From NCBI GenBank assembly GCA_003135055.1, contig PLDF01000245.1, positions 1 to 50,928 on the forward strand: a stretch of 50,928 bases of DNA, read 5' to 3'. This document shows positions 17,029 through 24,360 of the stretch, piece after piece. The DNA comes from Bryobacterales bacterium. Lineage in GTDB: Bacteria > Acidobacteriota > Terriglobia > Bryobacterales > Bryobacteraceae. Numbering within the stretch: the stretch's first letter is position 1; each line of letters starts with the position of its first letter. The position numbers were made by a program, and so were the translations under genes. The notes beneath the pieces were generated by a model. That model did no database searches. It worked only from the letters and a program-made list of their open reading frames with translations, and was not told the DNA's origin.

Positions 17029-17127
17029 GACGCTCCCGCTTTCCTCACGAAAATCATGATCCTCCTTTGAGCCTGAATCCGGCGGTTGGAGCCACTCAAG
17101 ACCGGCATGTTCTGCGCCCGCAAGCAG

Positions 17128-17231
17128 TTGGAGCGGCGACAGTTATCACCCGAATGGCGGATCCGCGGAGCAGTTGAAAATTGACGTTTCTCAGGGCGTT
17201 GGCGCCTGTCGAACTGCCGGATTCAGGTTGA
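17128..17231 (+). repeat. Inverted repeat, left copy
   Basis: It begins TTGGAGCGGCGACAGTTATC, continues ACCCGAATGGCGGATC and ends near GCCGGATTCAGGTTG. The same sequence in reverse orientation, with about 20 percent differences and small gaps, is at 17778-17893. The pair brackets the kinase relic. Confidence 0.7.
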
Positions 17232-17586
17232 AGCAAACTTCTATCCATATCTATCATGCGACCGGGAACTCTCACCCGATTCATCATAGCTTGAATGCGG
17301 CGGAATTGAACGCAGGTCTTGCCATGATGTTGATGGCAATTGCCGCGATGAGGGCGGCCTTGTATGTCCGCCCCGCGGTTGCCGGGCGCGCGTTCAGCGT
17401 TTCGACGAAGACCACAAGGCAGCCATTGCCAGCAACTGACCGGGAGGGCCCAGCCTGGCATGGCCTTCGGGCGGCGACGGTGCGGATTTCTTACCCCATG
17501 TCCAATATGTCCAATAGAGTCCGCGGCAGGCGCAGCTTTGCATCCGGCCAGCGATATTGCCAGTCGCCCGGCGTGGGATGCCTGGC

Positions 17587-17717
17587 TCACCGCCGCGAAC
17601 CCGAGTCGAGCAACTTGACCGCTCCCTCGGGCGTGATCATAATGTTCGCGGGTTTCAGATCTCGATGGGCAATGCCCTTCTCAGGCGCGGCTTTGAGCGC
17701 GTCCGTAAAGCATTGGC
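17587..17717 (-). pseudogene. Fragment of a Ser/Thr protein kinase gene
   Basis: Minus-strand translation gives [20 protein letters not shown] followed by [16 protein letters not shown]. This is the catalytic loop HRDLKPAN and the DFG motif of Hanks-type kinases, here mutated to DSG and followed after three codons by a stop. The flanks are not kinase-like in any frame. It is a clear relic of one of the many soluble-domain kinases that these bacteria carry. Confidence 0.8.
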
Positions 17718-17777
17718 CCCATCATCATTTCCCGGGTCGCGGGACCCGGCGCTTTAGCTTCGATCTCGACCCTGACA

Positions 17778-17893
17778 GTTGAACCTAATTCCGGCGGCTC
17801 GACAGACGCCGGCTGCGCCAAAGCGCTGAGAAACCTCAGGTTTCACCTGCTCCGCAGATCCGCCATTCGGGTGATACTTGTCGCCGCTCCAAA
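17778..17893 (-). repeat. Inverted repeat, right copy
   Basis: Read on the minus strand it starts TTGGAGCGGCGACAAGTATC, then ACCCGAATGGCGGATC, and ends GCCGGAATTAGGTTC. It mirrors the copy at 17128-17231. It overlaps no intact gene and ends about 55 bp from the stop of the Cys-rich gene. Confidence 0.7.
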
Positions 17894-17947
17894 TGCCTGC
17901 GGCCCCACAAACCTCGCCAGTTCTCTGCTGCGGCGCGTGAGCCGGAG

Positions 17948-18574
17948 TCAGTGCAAGATCAGGGAAGGCGGCGCATCGGCCGCGGAGTCCGCCTGCAACT
18001 CGCGGAGTAAATCCAGGAAGGCGCGGCTGCGCGGGCGGCCGTTGTTGCGGTCGAGCGCCAGGCGCTCGAAGAACACCAGGACGCGCAATACGTCGAGGTC
18101 GCGCGTCTTCGTCATTCCTAGCCGCCGCTTCTCTTCCCTCATATAGGCATCGACCATTTCCTGGACCTCGCGGCACAGGTTCGCCGCCAGAGGATTGGCG
18201 GGCAGGCTTTCGTAGATCACGCCGCGTTGCAGCGTCCGGTAGGTCTGGATCAGGCTGGCCAGGGCCTCGCGAACGTCGGAATCCACTGCGTGGGTCTGCG
18301 CGGCTGCGCCAAGCACTGTGCCGCCCATTGCCAGCATCAGCAGGGCGTGAGACTCCAGAAATTCTTCGGTGACGGCAATATCCGGGTTGCCCATGGTGGC
18401 GGGGTCGATCTCGGCCGACGGCTCGTGCTTGCGCGCTTCGCGCAGGTACTCGCAATCGGACGGGCAGTCCACCGTCACCTCGCGCTCTTTGCCGCAGCAG
18501 ATGGCGCAAATATCGCCGCGGACGCCGGGACAGGATCGGCGCGGACGGCGAGTCCGGCAAATAGCGCAAGACAT
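17948..18574 (-). CDS. Cys-rich N-terminus hypothetical protein
   Basis: 208 residues. The N-terminal 45 residues hold seven cysteines (MSCAICRTRRPRRSCPG, ICAICCGKERE, CPSDCEYL) that could form one or two zinc sites. The rest is helical (EALASLIQTYRTLQRGVIYE, EVQEMVDAYMREEKRRLG) without recognised domain or membrane segment. Conserved-looking codon use supports a real gene. The ATG is 17 bp from the start of the divergent 56-residue gene, so the two may share a promoter region. Function unknown. Confidence 0.7.
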   Translation of the reverse strand: MSCAICRTRRPRRSCPGVRGDICAICCGKEREVTVDCPSDCEYLREARKHEPSAEIDPATMGNPDIAVTEEFLESHALLMLAMGGTVLGAAAQTHAVDSDVREALASLIQTYRTLQRGVIYESLPANPLAANLCREVQEMVDAYMREEKRRLGMTKTRDLDVLRVLVFFERLALDRNNGRPRSRAFLDLLRELQADSAADAPPSLILH

Positions 18575-18591
18575 TCCCCTAGTATAGAGTG

Positions 18592-18762
18592 ATGGAGAAA
18601 CCGCAGCCGGTGAGCCGCACCAACCTCTTCTTCAAAGTAGAAATCGAGCACGACGCCGACGAAAAGCCAGAGCGCATCGCCGAAGAGATTCGCCAGCGGC
18701 TGATGCGGTTCTATGGCGTGCGGGAGGCGGAGCTATCCAACTACTCGAAGGCCGACGAGTAG
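18592..18762 (+). CDS. Small hypothetical protein, 56 residues
   Basis: ATG GAG AAA at 18592 to TAG 18760-18762. The sequence starts MEKPQPVSRTNLFFKVEIEH and continues with an acidic, helical part (EEIRQRLMRFYGVREAELSN). Third positions are GC-rich (CGC ATC GCC GAA GAG), as in resident genes, and there is no competing gene on the other strand until the last 22 bp, which overlap the end of dgt. The shape is beta-alpha-beta, ferredoxin-like at a guess. A GTG one codon earlier is an alternative start. Confidence 0.6.
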   Translation: MEKPQPVSRTNLFFKVEIEHDADEKPERIAEEIRQRLMRFYGVREAELSNYSKADE

Positions 18763-19853
18763 ACGCGGCCGAAGTAGGAATCGGTCATGCCGGCGATATA
18801 GCCGCATACCACGCGATGCAGCGGCTCCGCGCCGGACTGCACGCGGTACGGCTCGGGCAACCGCTCCGGCCGATCCATAAAGAACTGGAACAATTCGCCG
18901 ATCAGCGCCATGGACCGCGCGCGATCGGCCTGCAAGTCCGGCGCGGTATAAACTTTGGCATTCAGGAACCCCTTGAGTTGGCGGCTGGTATCGGCCGCTT
19001 CCGGCGTGAATACCGCAAGCCGGCGTGGGAAGCGGCGTACGTCATCGGCGTTCGCCACTCCCGCAGCCGATACCGCAGCCGCCGTGCCTTCGATCAACCC
19101 GGTAACCAGCGCGTCCATCAACAGGCGCAGGCTCTCATGAAACCGGTCGCGCGGCGCGGCGCCGGGAAACTGCATCTCCACCGTCTCGTGAATCTCGCGG
19201 TATTGCGGGACGCACTCGGCGGCTTCCGCGGCGGTCAACATGCCGGCGGAAAAGGCGTCGTCGAGGTCGGCGGTGTTGTACGCCACTTCGTCGGCAAGGT
19301 CGATCAACTGCGATTCGAGCGGCGGACGCATTCCCGGCAGATACTCGTCGAGTTCCGGCCGCTCGCCCGGAGCGAAGTCGTGGGAGTGTTTCACAATTCC
19401 TTCGCGCACTTCAAACGTCAGATTCAATCCCGGAAAGCGCGCGTAGCGCTGCTCAAAGCTTTCGACAATGCGCAGCGCGTGCAGATTGTGATCGAAGCGT
19501 TCGCCGAAGCGCTGCATTTCGCGGTCGAGCGCTTCTTCGCCGGCATGCGCGAAAGGCGGGTGTCCGATATCGTGCGCCAGCGCCAGCGCCTCGGTGAGAT
19601 CCTCATCGAGCTGCAGCACGCCGGCCAGGGTTCTGGCCACCTGCGCCACTTCAATGGTGTGCGTCAGGCGGTTGCGGAAATGGTCGGAAAGCGACGGCGT
19701 GAAGACCTGAGTCTTGGCTTCGAGGCGCCGGAAGGCGCGGGTGTGCACCACGCGGTCGCGATCGCGCTGAAAGCAATTTCGATAGGGATGTTCGGGCTCG
19801 GGATATCGCCGCCCCCGGCTCTGATTCACCGGAAACCGCAGCCGGGCTAGCAT
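18741..19853 (-). CDS. dgt: Deoxyguanosinetriphosphate triphosphohydrolase-like protein
   Basis: 370 residues from ATG 19853. The HD-domain signature is complete: RVVHTRAFRRLEAKTQVF, H65 in RLTHTIEVAQVAR, H94-D95 in AHDIGHPPFAHAGEEALD, and the later LIDLADEVAYNTADLDDA. Family knowledge: hydrolyses dNTPs to the nucleoside and tripolyphosphate, trimming dNTP pools. The frame is open further upstream to 19949, but that part (IGAGPRGRPVSKRF) is translated from a dispersed palindromic repeat, so I place the start at 19853. An extended ORF would wrongly add 32 residues. Confidence 0.88.
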   Translation of the reverse strand: MLARLRFPVNQSRGRRYPEPEHPYRNCFQRDRDRVVHTRAFRRLEAKTQVFTPSLSDHFRNRLTHTIEVAQVARTLAGVLQLDEDLTEALALAHDIGHPPFAHAGEEALDREMQRFGERFDHNLHALRIVESFEQRYARFPGLNLTFEVREGIVKHSHDFAPGERPELDEYLPGMRPPLESQLIDLADEVAYNTADLDDAFSAGMLTAAEAAECVPQYREIHETVEMQFPGAAPRDRFHESLRLLMDALVTGLIEGTAAAVSAAGVANADDVRRFPRRLAVFTPEAADTSRQLKGFLNAKVYTAPDLQADRARSMALIGELFQFFMDRPERLPEPYRVQSGAEPLHRVVCGYIAGMTDSYFGRVYSSAFE

Positions 19854-19898
19854 CCCGCGGCCGCTAGTTCCCCGACCGCGAGATTCGGCGCTACGGTG

Positions 19899-19990
19899 AA
19901 ACCGCTTGCTAACGGGGCGCCCTCTGGGCCCGGCTCCGATCGAAGCCACGACCGTAGGGGAGTGTTTTCCGGCAACAGCACAAAACCACC
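19899..19990 (+). repeat. Palindromic repeat family A, copy 1
   Basis: It starts AAACCGCTTGCTAACGGGGC, contains CGGCTCCGATCGAAGCCACG (the core palindrome, here with one change) and ends GTTTTCCGGCAACAGCACAA. The same element is at 48998-49090 and, in reverse orientation, at 22602-22690. It lies between dgt and the TPR gene. Confidence 0.8.
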
Positions 19991-20001
19991 CGGTAACAGC
20001 G

Positions 20002-20700
20002 CTAATTCATCATCTCGCCGAGAATGGTGAGCGCGATCTGCCCCACCGACCCCGGTTGCGAGCGCAACGGCTCAAGCAGTTTTCTTGCCTCGGCCGGCTT
20101 CTTGATCGCCAGGTATTTAGCCAGTGTGATGGTAGCCTGCTCGGACGAAACGAACACCGTGGGGTGTTTGATGAGATCGCGCAGCATGCTCTCGCCCTGG
20201 GTGTCGCGTCCGTCGGAAAAATAGATCTGCCCCAGCGATAGCTTGGCCAGCGAGGAGTACCGGGCGTCGCCCTTTTCCGCGGCCTCCTGGAAACTCTTCT
20301 CGGCTTGCGCCAGGTTGCCCTGATCGGCCAGGATCGAGCCCAGGTAGTACTGCGCCACCTCAGCCTCCATGCTGCCCGAGTACTTGTTCTTCAGGTCGCC
20401 AAAGACCTTGATGGCCTCTTTGTCCTTGGCCTCCTGCGTAGGGAAGGTCAGACCGCCGGTCGCGGACGTGCCGCCCACCCCCGCTTCCTGCACCTCGATG
20501 GCATGCGCCAGGGCCGCTTCGCGCGCCGCGTGCTCGTGCCCCGCATAAATCAAATAGACGGCGATCAGCGCCGCCACTCCAAGCGCGATGCCGCCATAGC
20601 GGATAAGCTGCTGCCGGTGGTCTTCAAAAAAATTGACTGTGTGTTCGACTTCAAGGGCGAACTTATCGGTCTTGAGCTCTTTTCGGGTAATTCTTGCCAC
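20002..20700 (-). CDS. YfgM-like membrane-anchored TPR protein
   Basis: 232 residues. The N-terminal basic segment MARITRKELKTDKFALEVEH is followed by one membrane helix at about 36-53 (GGIALGVAALIAVYLIYAG). The periplasmic part has tetratricopeptide helices (AEVAQYYLGSILADQGNLAQ, SLAKLSLGQIYFSDGR). This is the layout of YfgM, a periplasmic TPR partner of the secretion translocon and chaperones in E. coli; no bamB or der is next to it here, so the role is inferred. Divergent from the ATPase gene. Confidence 0.72.
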   Translation of the reverse strand: MARITRKELKTDKFALEVEHTVNFFEDHRQQLIRYGGIALGVAALIAVYLIYAGHEHAAREAALAHAIEVQEAGVGGTSATGGLTFPTQEAKDKEAIKVFGDLKNKYSGSMEAEVAQYYLGSILADQGNLAQAEKSFQEAAEKGDARYSSLAKLSLGQIYFSDGRDTQGESMLRDLIKHPTVFVSSEQATITLAKYLAIKKPAEARKLLEPLRSQPGSVGQIALTILGEMMN

Positions 20701-20737
20701 TGAAACCTCAGGTAGTATTGGAAAATTCTATCGTATC

Positions 20738-21376
20738 ATGGCAGAAGGCCCTTCGCTTATGTTCCTGAAAATCCTCGCCCATCCGGTCTTCACCAATCTC
20801 AACTTCCACATGCCCATGATCGTCGATCTTTCCCACCCGCTGGTCATGTTGCGGGGGGAGAACGGATCGGGCAAATCCACGCTGCTGCACTCGATCCACT
20901 ATGCGCTGCGCGGGCAGAGCGTGGACGGCTACATTTACCGGCTGGAACCGGACCCAGGCCCAGGCCCAGGCAAGGTGAAGATCGGCGAAAGCTACCTGTT
21001 CGACGCGGAACAGCACAATCCCCGGCAGCAGCTCGAGCTATTCAAGGATCAGCCCGAGATGCTCGAATTCCTGCGCATGGCAAGCCACGGACAAGTGATG
21101 CTGTCGCTGTTCCGCGAGAGCTTCCCCAAGCTGCCTGAAGGATCGATTCTGCTGCTGGACGAGCCGGAGATGGCGTTATCGGTTTCCAATCAGCACCGGA
21201 TTCTCAAGATGCTCAAGGAACTGGTGGACCAGAGGCATCTGCGCATCGTCTGCGCCACGCATTCGCCGGCGCTGCTCGATGCCAGGGAAACCTACGTGAT
21301 CGATTTGGACCGCCACATCAACAAGAACGTGATTCCTTCCGATCTGGGCGTGGAAGGCGCAAGCACGATTCAGTAA
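20738..21376 (+). CDS. Compact AAA-type (ABC/SMC-like) ATPase
   Basis: 212 residues from ATG 20738 (ATG 20759 is an alternative). Walker A GENGSGKS is at 40-47, Walker B ILLLDEPEM at about 137-145, and the switch histidine is in CATHSPALL at about 173-181. There is no ABC-transporter partner and no long coiled coil, so the arms are almost absent. A run PDPGPGPGK lies at residues 71-79. Such mini-ATPases (AAA_21-like) are found alone or with nucleases in defence or repair settings. Its stop is two bases before the ATG of a small zinc-ribbon gene, so the two are one operon. Confidence 0.75.
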   Translation: MAEGPSLMFLKILAHPVFTNLNFHMPMIVDLSHPLVMLRGENGSGKSTLLHSIHYALRGQSVDGYIYRLEPDPGPGPGKVKIGESYLFDAEQHNPRQQLELFKDQPEMLEFLRMASHGQVMLSLFRESFPKLPEGSILLLDEPEMALSVSNQHRILKMLKELVDQRHLRIVCATHSPALLDARETYVIDLDRHINKNVIPSDLGVEGASTIQ

Positions 21377-21378
21377 TT

Positions 21379-21600
21379 ATGATGACGTGCTGCCCGGAGA
21401 TCGAACGGCTGATGGACCGCGACCTGATTCGCCACGCGCAGCCCTATCAACTCTCGAACGGAACGATTATCACCGAGATCGACACGGAGTACTTCCTGGT
21501 ATTCGGAGACGACCGGCATCAATTCGCGGGGCTGAATTACTGCCCGTTCTGCGGCAGGGTGCTGTCGAGACAGTTGTGGAATCTGGAGAAGAAGAAGTAA
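21379..21600 (+). CDS. Small protein with a CPFCG zinc knuckle
   Basis: 73 residues. The N-terminus MMTCCPEIERLMDRDLIRHA is followed by a beta-rich middle (TIITEIDTEYFLVFGDD) and GLNYCPFCGRVLSRQLWNLE. Four cysteines (C4, C5, and the CPFC pair) could hold one zinc ion, but the second half of a standard ribbon is not obvious. Coupled to the ATPase (two-base gap), so it may be its partner or regulator; this is inferred from position only. Confidence 0.65.
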   Translation: MMTCCPEIERLMDRDLIRHAQPYQLSNGTIITEIDTEYFLVFGDDRHQFAGLNYCPFCGRVLSRQLWNLEKKK

Positions 21601-21608
21601 AAATCCCT

Positions 21609-22475
21609 TTACGCCACCATCTTTTTCAGGTTGCGGCCGCAGATCGTGCTGGCTTCGAGCTTATTCCCGTTCGGGCCCTGCCAGTGCGTCTCCAGGCTGA
21701 TCCACCCGGGGTAACGGTCGCGCGTCAGGGCTTCAATCTGGCCAGTCCAATCCACCGCGCCTGTGCCCAATTCCAGCCATGTGGCCTTGTGATTCTCCAC
21801 GCGGCAATCTTTGGCGTGTACGTGCGCGATGCGTCCGGCGGGAATCCGGCCGTATCCTTCGGGGAACGGGTTCTCGCCGGCGACTAGCGCGTTGGCGGGA
21901 TCCCAAACGACCTTCAGATTAGGGTGGTCGAGCGCCGCCAGCAGCCGCGCCGTTTCCTCGCCCGTGCCGATGTTGCATGCGTGCTCGTTCTCGATGCCAA
22001 TGGTGACGCCATGCCCGGCCGCCTGGTGAGCCAGCCCGCCGAGCGCCTCCACGATGCGGTCGAAGCAGGCTTCCGGCTCGACGGTGCGCCAGTACGAGAA
22101 GACGCGAACGATGCGCGCGCCGGTCCGCGCGGCGATCTCAAACGCCCGCGCGGCGAGGCGCGGCTGATCGGCGAACGTGTGCTTGGCGGCGAAAATGTCC
22201 TGCTGGAAGCGCTGGTCTACTTCGGGCGCTTCGGGTAGCACGCACTTGAGCAGCGGCGAGGCGATGGAGAGAATCTCCAGTCCATGCCCGCGAGCGATCG
22301 CCACCGCGCGTTCGATCTCATCATCGGCAAGATCCATCACGTTTTTGCCGAGGAGCATGCGCAGCTCGGCGCCGGTCATGCCGGCTTCGGCCATGGATCG
22401 CGCGGCAATTTCCAGGTCGGGGGAGAATTCGTCGGTGATGGCGGCGATGGGGAAACGGTCGGGCATCGAGCCCAT
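21609..22475 (-). CDS. Sugar phosphate isomerase/epimerase (xylose-isomerase-like TIM barrel)
   Basis: 288 residues. AP-endonuclease-2-type TIM barrel with metal ligands in GIENEHACNIGTG, VVWDPANALVAG, IAHVHAKDCRVE and WISLETHWQGP. The family includes hydroxypyruvate, tagatose and inosose isomerases or epimerases; substrate not predictable. Start ATG 22475 (MGSMPDRFPIAAITDEFSPD), with a second ATG three codons on; the open frame upstream is translated from repeat family A and is not protein. It is convergent with the ATPase operon, with only eight bases between stops. Confidence 0.82.
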   Translation of the reverse strand: MGSMPDRFPIAAITDEFSPDLEIAARSMAEAGMTGAELRMLLGKNVMDLADDEIERAVAIARGHGLEILSIASPLLKCVLPEAPEVDQRFQQDIFAAKHTFADQPRLAARAFEIAARTGARIVRVFSYWRTVEPEACFDRIVEALGGLAHQAAGHGVTIGIENEHACNIGTGEETARLLAALDHPNLKVVWDPANALVAGENPFPEGYGRIPAGRIAHVHAKDCRVENHKATWLELGTGAVDWTGQIEALTRDRYPGWISLETHWQGPNGNKLEASTICGRNLKKMVA

Positions 22476-22601
22476 TATAAGGGCAAGCGTTCTTCGGCGA
22501 AGAGCCGCCCGGGTGCTCAACGCTTTCGGGATGTCAGTGAGTTTACTTTCGCGCGAACCCGATCTTGATTCCGGTGCGGGCCCGGACTGGACTGCGACCG
22601 C

Positions 22602-22690
22602 GTGGTTTTGCGCCCTCGCCTGAAACCACTCACGGTCGTGGCTCCGATCGGAGCCGGGCCCAGGGGGGCACCCGTTAGCAAGCGGTCTGG
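22602..22690 (-). repeat. Palindromic repeat family A, copy 2
   Basis: It contains the perfect 16-bp palindrome GGCTCCGATCGGAGCC at 22640-22655, followed by GGGCCCAG and CCCGTTAGCAAGCGG. In front is GTGGTTTTGCGC. It matches copies 1 and 3 in reverse orientation. Just upstream, GGGTGCTCAACGCTTTCGGG at about 22511 resembles the terminal inverted repeat of the element at 37544. Confidence 0.8.
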
Positions 22691-22773
22691 CGGAAACCCA
22701 CTTCGCGTGCGCCGGACATGACAACCAAAATTACACCCACCCTCGCAACATTCCAGCGTACAATCACCTTGAT

Positions 22774-24360
22774 ATGTGGCAACAGAGCTATGCCCCGGTC
22801 GCTGGAAGCTTGCCGCTCTCAACGCTGGCGGCGTCCGTTCCCATTCTGGTGTTGCTGATTCTGCTGGGGGTTGCGCGCAAGCCCGCGTGGATGGCTGCGC
22901 TGGCTGGTCTGGCCGCTGCCGCGATCGTTGCCGCCACAGTCTACGGCATGCCGCTCGACCGCTTGGTTTCGTCGATATTCTACGGCGCGGCCTTCGGACT
23001 CTTTCCCATCGGCTGGGTGGTATTTTCCGCCATCCTGCTATACCGCGTCACCGTGGAAAGCGGCAAATTCGACATATTGAAAGATTCCATCGCGCACCTC
23101 ACCGGCGATCAGCGCCTGCAAGCGCTGCTGATCGCCTTCGCGTTCGGCGCTTTCATCGAAGGCGCCGCCGGGTTCGGAACGCCCGTCGCCGTGGCGGGCG
23201 CAATGCTCGCCGGTCTGGGCTTCACGCCGTTCTATGCCGCGGCGATTTGCCTGCTGGCCAACACGGCGCCGGTGGCGTTCGGATCGATCGCGATTCCCAT
23301 CACCACGCTCGCCGTCACTACCGGACTTCCACTGGACCGTCTCAGCGCCGGCGTGGGGCGCCTCTGCGCGCCCGTATCGTTATTCATACCGGCTTATCTG
23401 ATTCTGGTGATGGCCGGCCGGCGTGGCCTGCGCGACGTTTGGCCCGCCACCGCGGTTTGCGGCATCGCCTTCGCGGGCACGCAGTTCGTTGTGTCCAACT
23501 TCATCGGACCGCAACTTACGGACATCCTCTCGTCCCTGGCCGCCATGGGGTCGCTGATTCTCCTTATTCGCATCTGGCGTCCGGAAGCCGCAGGGCGCGT
23601 TGGCAGGCCGGCGCGCGAAGTGGCGCTCGCCTGGGCGCCCTATGCGCTGCTGGTGGTCTTGATTTTGCTGTGGGGCGAGATTCAGCCGCAGCTCAACCGG
23701 CTCAACGCGGTGGTGCAGTGGCCGCTGCTGCATAACACCATTGAGCGTATGCCGCCCGCGGTCCCAAAGCCGTCCCCTTACGCCGCGGTCTATACGTTCG
23801 GTTGGCTCTCGGCCTCGGGGACCGCGTGCCTGATCGCGGCGATTCTGGGAGCGGTAGTCGCCGGCCTCAAACCGCGCCAATTCGCGCGCGCACTGGGACA
23901 CACGGCGAAGCAACTGGCGCTCGCCGAGCTTACGCTCGCAGCCGTGCTGGGGCTGGCGTTTCTGATGAACTACTCCGGCGCGACGGCCACCCTGGGCATT
24001 GCCTTCGCCGCGACCGGCGTGATGTTCCCGTTCTTCAGCGCGCTGCTCGGCTGGCTGGGCGTGTTTCTCACCGGCAGCGACACGTCGGCCAACGCGCTGT
24101 TCGGAACGCTGCAAGTTGTCACCGCGCACAAGCTGGGGATGAACGCGGTGCTGATGGCCGCGGCGAATTCGAGCGGCGGCGTGATGGGCAAAATGATCAG
24201 CCTCACCAGCATCGCGGTCGCCGCGGCGGCTACATCGATGAAGCGCGGCGACGAACACCTGCTATTCCGCTTCACGCTGCGTCACAGCATTTTTCTGGCT
24301 TCGGTAATCGGGTTGATCGTGATGTTTTACGCCTACGTGGCGCCGATGTGGGCGCCTTGA
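22774..24360 (+). CDS. lctP: L-lactate permease
   Basis: 528 residues with about 12-14 membrane helices. Family blocks of the LctP/LldP permeases are intact: AFGAFIEGAAGFGTPVAVAG, LLANTAPVAFGSIAIP, LMNYSGATATLGIAFA, LTGSDTSANALFG and AANSSGGVMGKMIS. Known role: proton-coupled uptake of L- or D-lactate and glycolate. Start ATG 22774 (MWQQSYAPVAGSLPL). The stop TGA 24358-24360 overlaps the possible TTG start of the zeta-like gene. The last ~155 bp occur again, decayed, at 25323-25482. No lactate dehydrogenase gene is in the window. Confidence 0.93.
   Translation: MWQQSYAPVAGSLPLSTLAASVPILVLLILLGVARKPAWMAALAGLAAAAIVAATVYGMPLDRLVSSIFYGAAFGLFPIGWVVFSAILLYRVTVESGKFDILKDSIAHLTGDQRLQALLIAFAFGAFIEGAAGFGTPVAVAGAMLAGLGFTPFYAAAICLLANTAPVAFGSIAIPITTLAVTTGLPLDRLSAGVGRLCAPVSLFIPAYLILVMAGRRGLRDVWPATAVCGIAFAGTQFVVSNFIGPQLTDILSSLAAMGSLILLIRIWRPEAAGRVGRPAREVALAWAPYALLVVLILLWGEIQPQLNRLNAVVQWPLLHNTIERMPPAVPKPSPYAAVYTFGWLSASGTACLIAAILGAVVAGLKPRQFARALGHTAKQLALAELTLAAVLGLAFLMNYSGATATLGIAFAATGVMFPFFSALLGWLGVFLTGSDTSANALFGTLQVVTAHKLGMNAVLMAAANSSGGVMGKMISLTSIAVAAAATSMKRGDEHLLFRFTLRHSIFLASVIGLIVMFYAYVAPMWAP
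24205..24360 (+). repeat. Direct repeat: original 3' end of lctP
   Basis: From ACCAGCATCGCGGTCGCCGC to the stop. The first 80 bases are identical to 25323-25402; the remaining 75 differ by several substitutions and two small insertions in the downstream copy. The repeat flanks the zeta-like gene. Confidence 0.9.

Larger units (their letters stand above)
17029..17947. other. Fossil-rich intergenic region
   Basis: About 900 bp without an intact gene. It holds a kinase fragment (17587-17717) between two inverted repeat copies (17128-17231 and 17778-17893). A duplicated nonamer, TGTCCAATATGTCCAATA, lies near 17500. On the minus strand AALIAAIAINIMA near 17330 looks like part of a membrane helix of a lost protein. 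Confidence 0.5.

Noticed and set aside
17500..17520. Repeated TGTCCAATA as a CRISPR-like or iteron array
   Set aside because: Only two adjacent units with no spacers; not an array.
19854..19949. Upstream extension of dgt (IGAGPRGRPVSKRF...)
   Set aside because: It is translated from repeat family A; the same peptide appears in frames at 49 kb next to an unrelated gene.
22476..22724. Upstream extension of the isomerase gene
   Set aside because: It is translated from repeat family A and a repeat-like flank; homology starts at MGSMPDRFPIAAITDEF.
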